A stretch of DNA of 8,093 nucleotides from Alphaproteobacteria bacterium (GTDB lineage Bacteria > Pseudomonadota > Alphaproteobacteria > Micavibrionales > Micavibrionaceae). The notes beneath the pieces were generated by a model. That model worked only from the letters and a program-made list of their open reading frames with translations. It was not told where the DNA came from and made no database searches. The stretch is taken from positions 1 through 8,093 of the forward strand of contig JAGLKS010000174.1 in the NCBI GenBank assembly GCA_023140905.1, in the 5' to 3' direction. A program made the translations under genes and the position numbers. Shown one piece after another: positions 7,260 to 8,093 of the stretch. Every line of letters starts with the position of its first letter. The stretch's first letter is position 1.

Positions 7260-8054
7260 ATGTCACAAAACATACACCCTACAGCTATTATTGAAGAAGG
7301 TGCTCAAATTGCAGATACAGTCAAGATCGGCCCGTATTGTTGCATCGGAGCTGAAGTTACGATTGAAGAGGACGTTATCTTACGCTCTCATGTTCATGTT
7401 GAAGGATTAACCACGATTGGCGAAAACACAACGGTTTTTCCTTTTGCATCACTAGGAACACCCCCGCAAGACTTAAAGTATGGTGGCGAAAAATCGTCTT
7501 TGATTATCGGAAAAAATAATGCAATCCGCGAGCATGTTACTATGAACCCCGGTACAAAAAACGGGTCCATGAAAACATTGGTTGGAAATAATTGTCTGTT
7601 TATGATGGCCTCTCATGTCGCACATGATTGTGTGATCGGAGATAATGTTGTTATGGCTAATAATGCGACACTGGCAGGGCATGTCCATGTTGGAAATTAT
7701 GCTGTACTTGGCGGTCTGTCAGCTGTGCACCAATTTGTACGCATCGGCGAACACGCTATTATCGGTGGCATGTCCGGTGTAGAAAATGACGTTATCCCAT
7801 ATGGTCGCGTTAAAGGTGAGCGCGCTTTTCTGGCCGGACTTAACCTGATTGGGCTGGAACGCAGAGGATTTACAAGACCGCAAATTCGTAAGCTCCAACG
7901 TGCTTTCAACCAATTATTTGGAGGTGAAGGAACCTTGGAAGAACGCCTCGAAAGTGTTTCAGAAGGATTCTCGGGTGATGCGCTTATAACATCCATTATT
8001 ACTTTTGCCCGCGGAAAAACAAAGTTCCCATTATGTCAACCACGCAAGAAATAG
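7260..8054 (+). CDS. lpxA: UDP-N-acetylglucosamine O-acyltransferase LpxA
   Basis: LpxA transfers a (3R)-hydroxyacyl chain from ACP to the 3-OH of UDP-GlcNAc, the first step of lipid A synthesis, as a cytoplasmic homotrimer. The 264-residue protein starts with the canonical IHPTAIIEEGA (5-15). It has a left-handed beta-helix of hexapeptide repeats to about 185, then a C-terminal helical domain (IGLERRGFTR, 197-206, to the end). Catalytic H122 in ASHVAHDC equals E. coli H125. H141 and H157 match E. coli H144 and H160, and Q70/K73 in PPQDLKYGGE match the UDP-GlcNAc site. G170 in IIGGMSG matches E. coli G173, the acyl-length ruler position, and suggests a long acyl chain (around C14). A TGA at 7233 and the lack of other starts leave ATG 7260 as the only reasonable start, although it has no ribosome site. 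The 3' end overlaps lpxI by 22 bp. Confidence 0.98.
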   Translation: MSQNIHPTAIIEEGAQIADTVKIGPYCCIGAEVTIEEDVILRSHVHVEGLTTIGENTTVFPFASLGTPPQDLKYGGEKSSLIIGKNNAIREHVTMNPGTKNGSMKTLVGNNCLFMMASHVAHDCVIGDNVVMANNATLAGHVHVGNYAVLGGLSAVHQFVRIGEHAIIGGMSGVENDVIPYGRVKGERAFLAGLNLIGLERRGFTRPQIRKLQRAFNQLFGGEGTLEERLESVSEGFSGDALITSIITFARGKTKFPLCQPRKK

Positions 8055-8093
8055 ATTCTATTAATAAATTAGGAATTATTGCCGGAGGAGGAA
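8033..8093 (+). CDS. lpxI: UDP-2,3-diacylglucosamine pyrophosphatase LpxI, N-terminus only (cut by window end)
   Basis: Only 20 codons are visible. They begin MSTTQEIDSIN and continue KLGIIAGGG, which matches the start of the LpxI family (formerly DUF1009), where a K/R-x-G-[L/I]-I-A-G-G-G segment comes first. LpxI hydrolyses UDP-2,3-diacylglucosamine to lipid X and UMP, and replaces LpxH in alphaproteobacteria. Position directly after lpxA is usual there, before lpxB. The ATG at 8033 lies inside the end of lpxA in another frame (22-bp overlap), so translation is probably coupled. The only purine-rich stretch before it (GCGGAAA, 8011-8017) is 15 nt away and weak. The call rests on a short motif plus context. 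Confidence 0.8.
   Translation, partial: MSTTQEIDSINKLGIIAGGG

Overview
The window is a stretch of a conserved cell-envelope gene cluster of a Gram-negative bacterium, all on the + strand: dxr (3' part only), rseP, bamA, skp/ompH, lpxD, fabZ, lpxA and the first 20 codons of lpxI. Two things point to an alphaproteobacterium. The order dxr-rseP-bamA-skp-lpxD-fabZ-lpxA is the one usual there, and lpxA is followed by a gene starting with the LpxI-type KLGIIAGGG motif. Base composition is low for that class (around 40% G+C, judged by eye), so a low-GC lineage is likely. I cannot place it further from sequence alone. The standard genetic code is used, and several genes end in tandem stops (TGA TAA after dxr and rseP, TAA TAA after skp).

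Layout: 1-900 is the C-terminal three quarters of DXP reductoisomerase (isoprenoid precursors). After 69 bp comes rseP (970-2421), an intramembrane site-2 protease with an unusually long periplasmic region. The 182-bp gap before bamA is the most structured non-coding stretch. It holds a terminator-like stem ending in seven T, a 7-bp inverted repeat overlapping promoter-like sequence, and a perfect 12-bp palindrome just before the start. bamA (2604-4904) and skp (4954-5511) follow, then lpxD (start taken at 5555) and fabZ (6620-7090), with gaps of only 39-49 bp. A second larger gap (169 bp, AT-rich, no clear ribosome binding site) precedes lpxA (7260-8054), which overlaps lpxI (from 8033) by 22 bp.

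The genes work together in building the outer membrane. Skp carries unfolded outer-membrane proteins across the periplasm and BamA inserts them. LpxA, LpxD and LpxI catalyse early steps of lipid A synthesis (LpxC is outside the window). FabZ competes for the same (3R)-hydroxyacyl-ACP pool and so balances phospholipid against lipid A. RseP is the family member that cleaves anti-sigma factors or signal-peptide remnants in the inner membrane.

All catalytic residues I could check are intact, with no frameshift, mobile element, RNA gene, CRISPR array or sign of recent transfer. I see no undescribed system. The points worth a second look are the enlarged RseP periplasmic region and the regulatory-looking DNA before bamA and lpxA.
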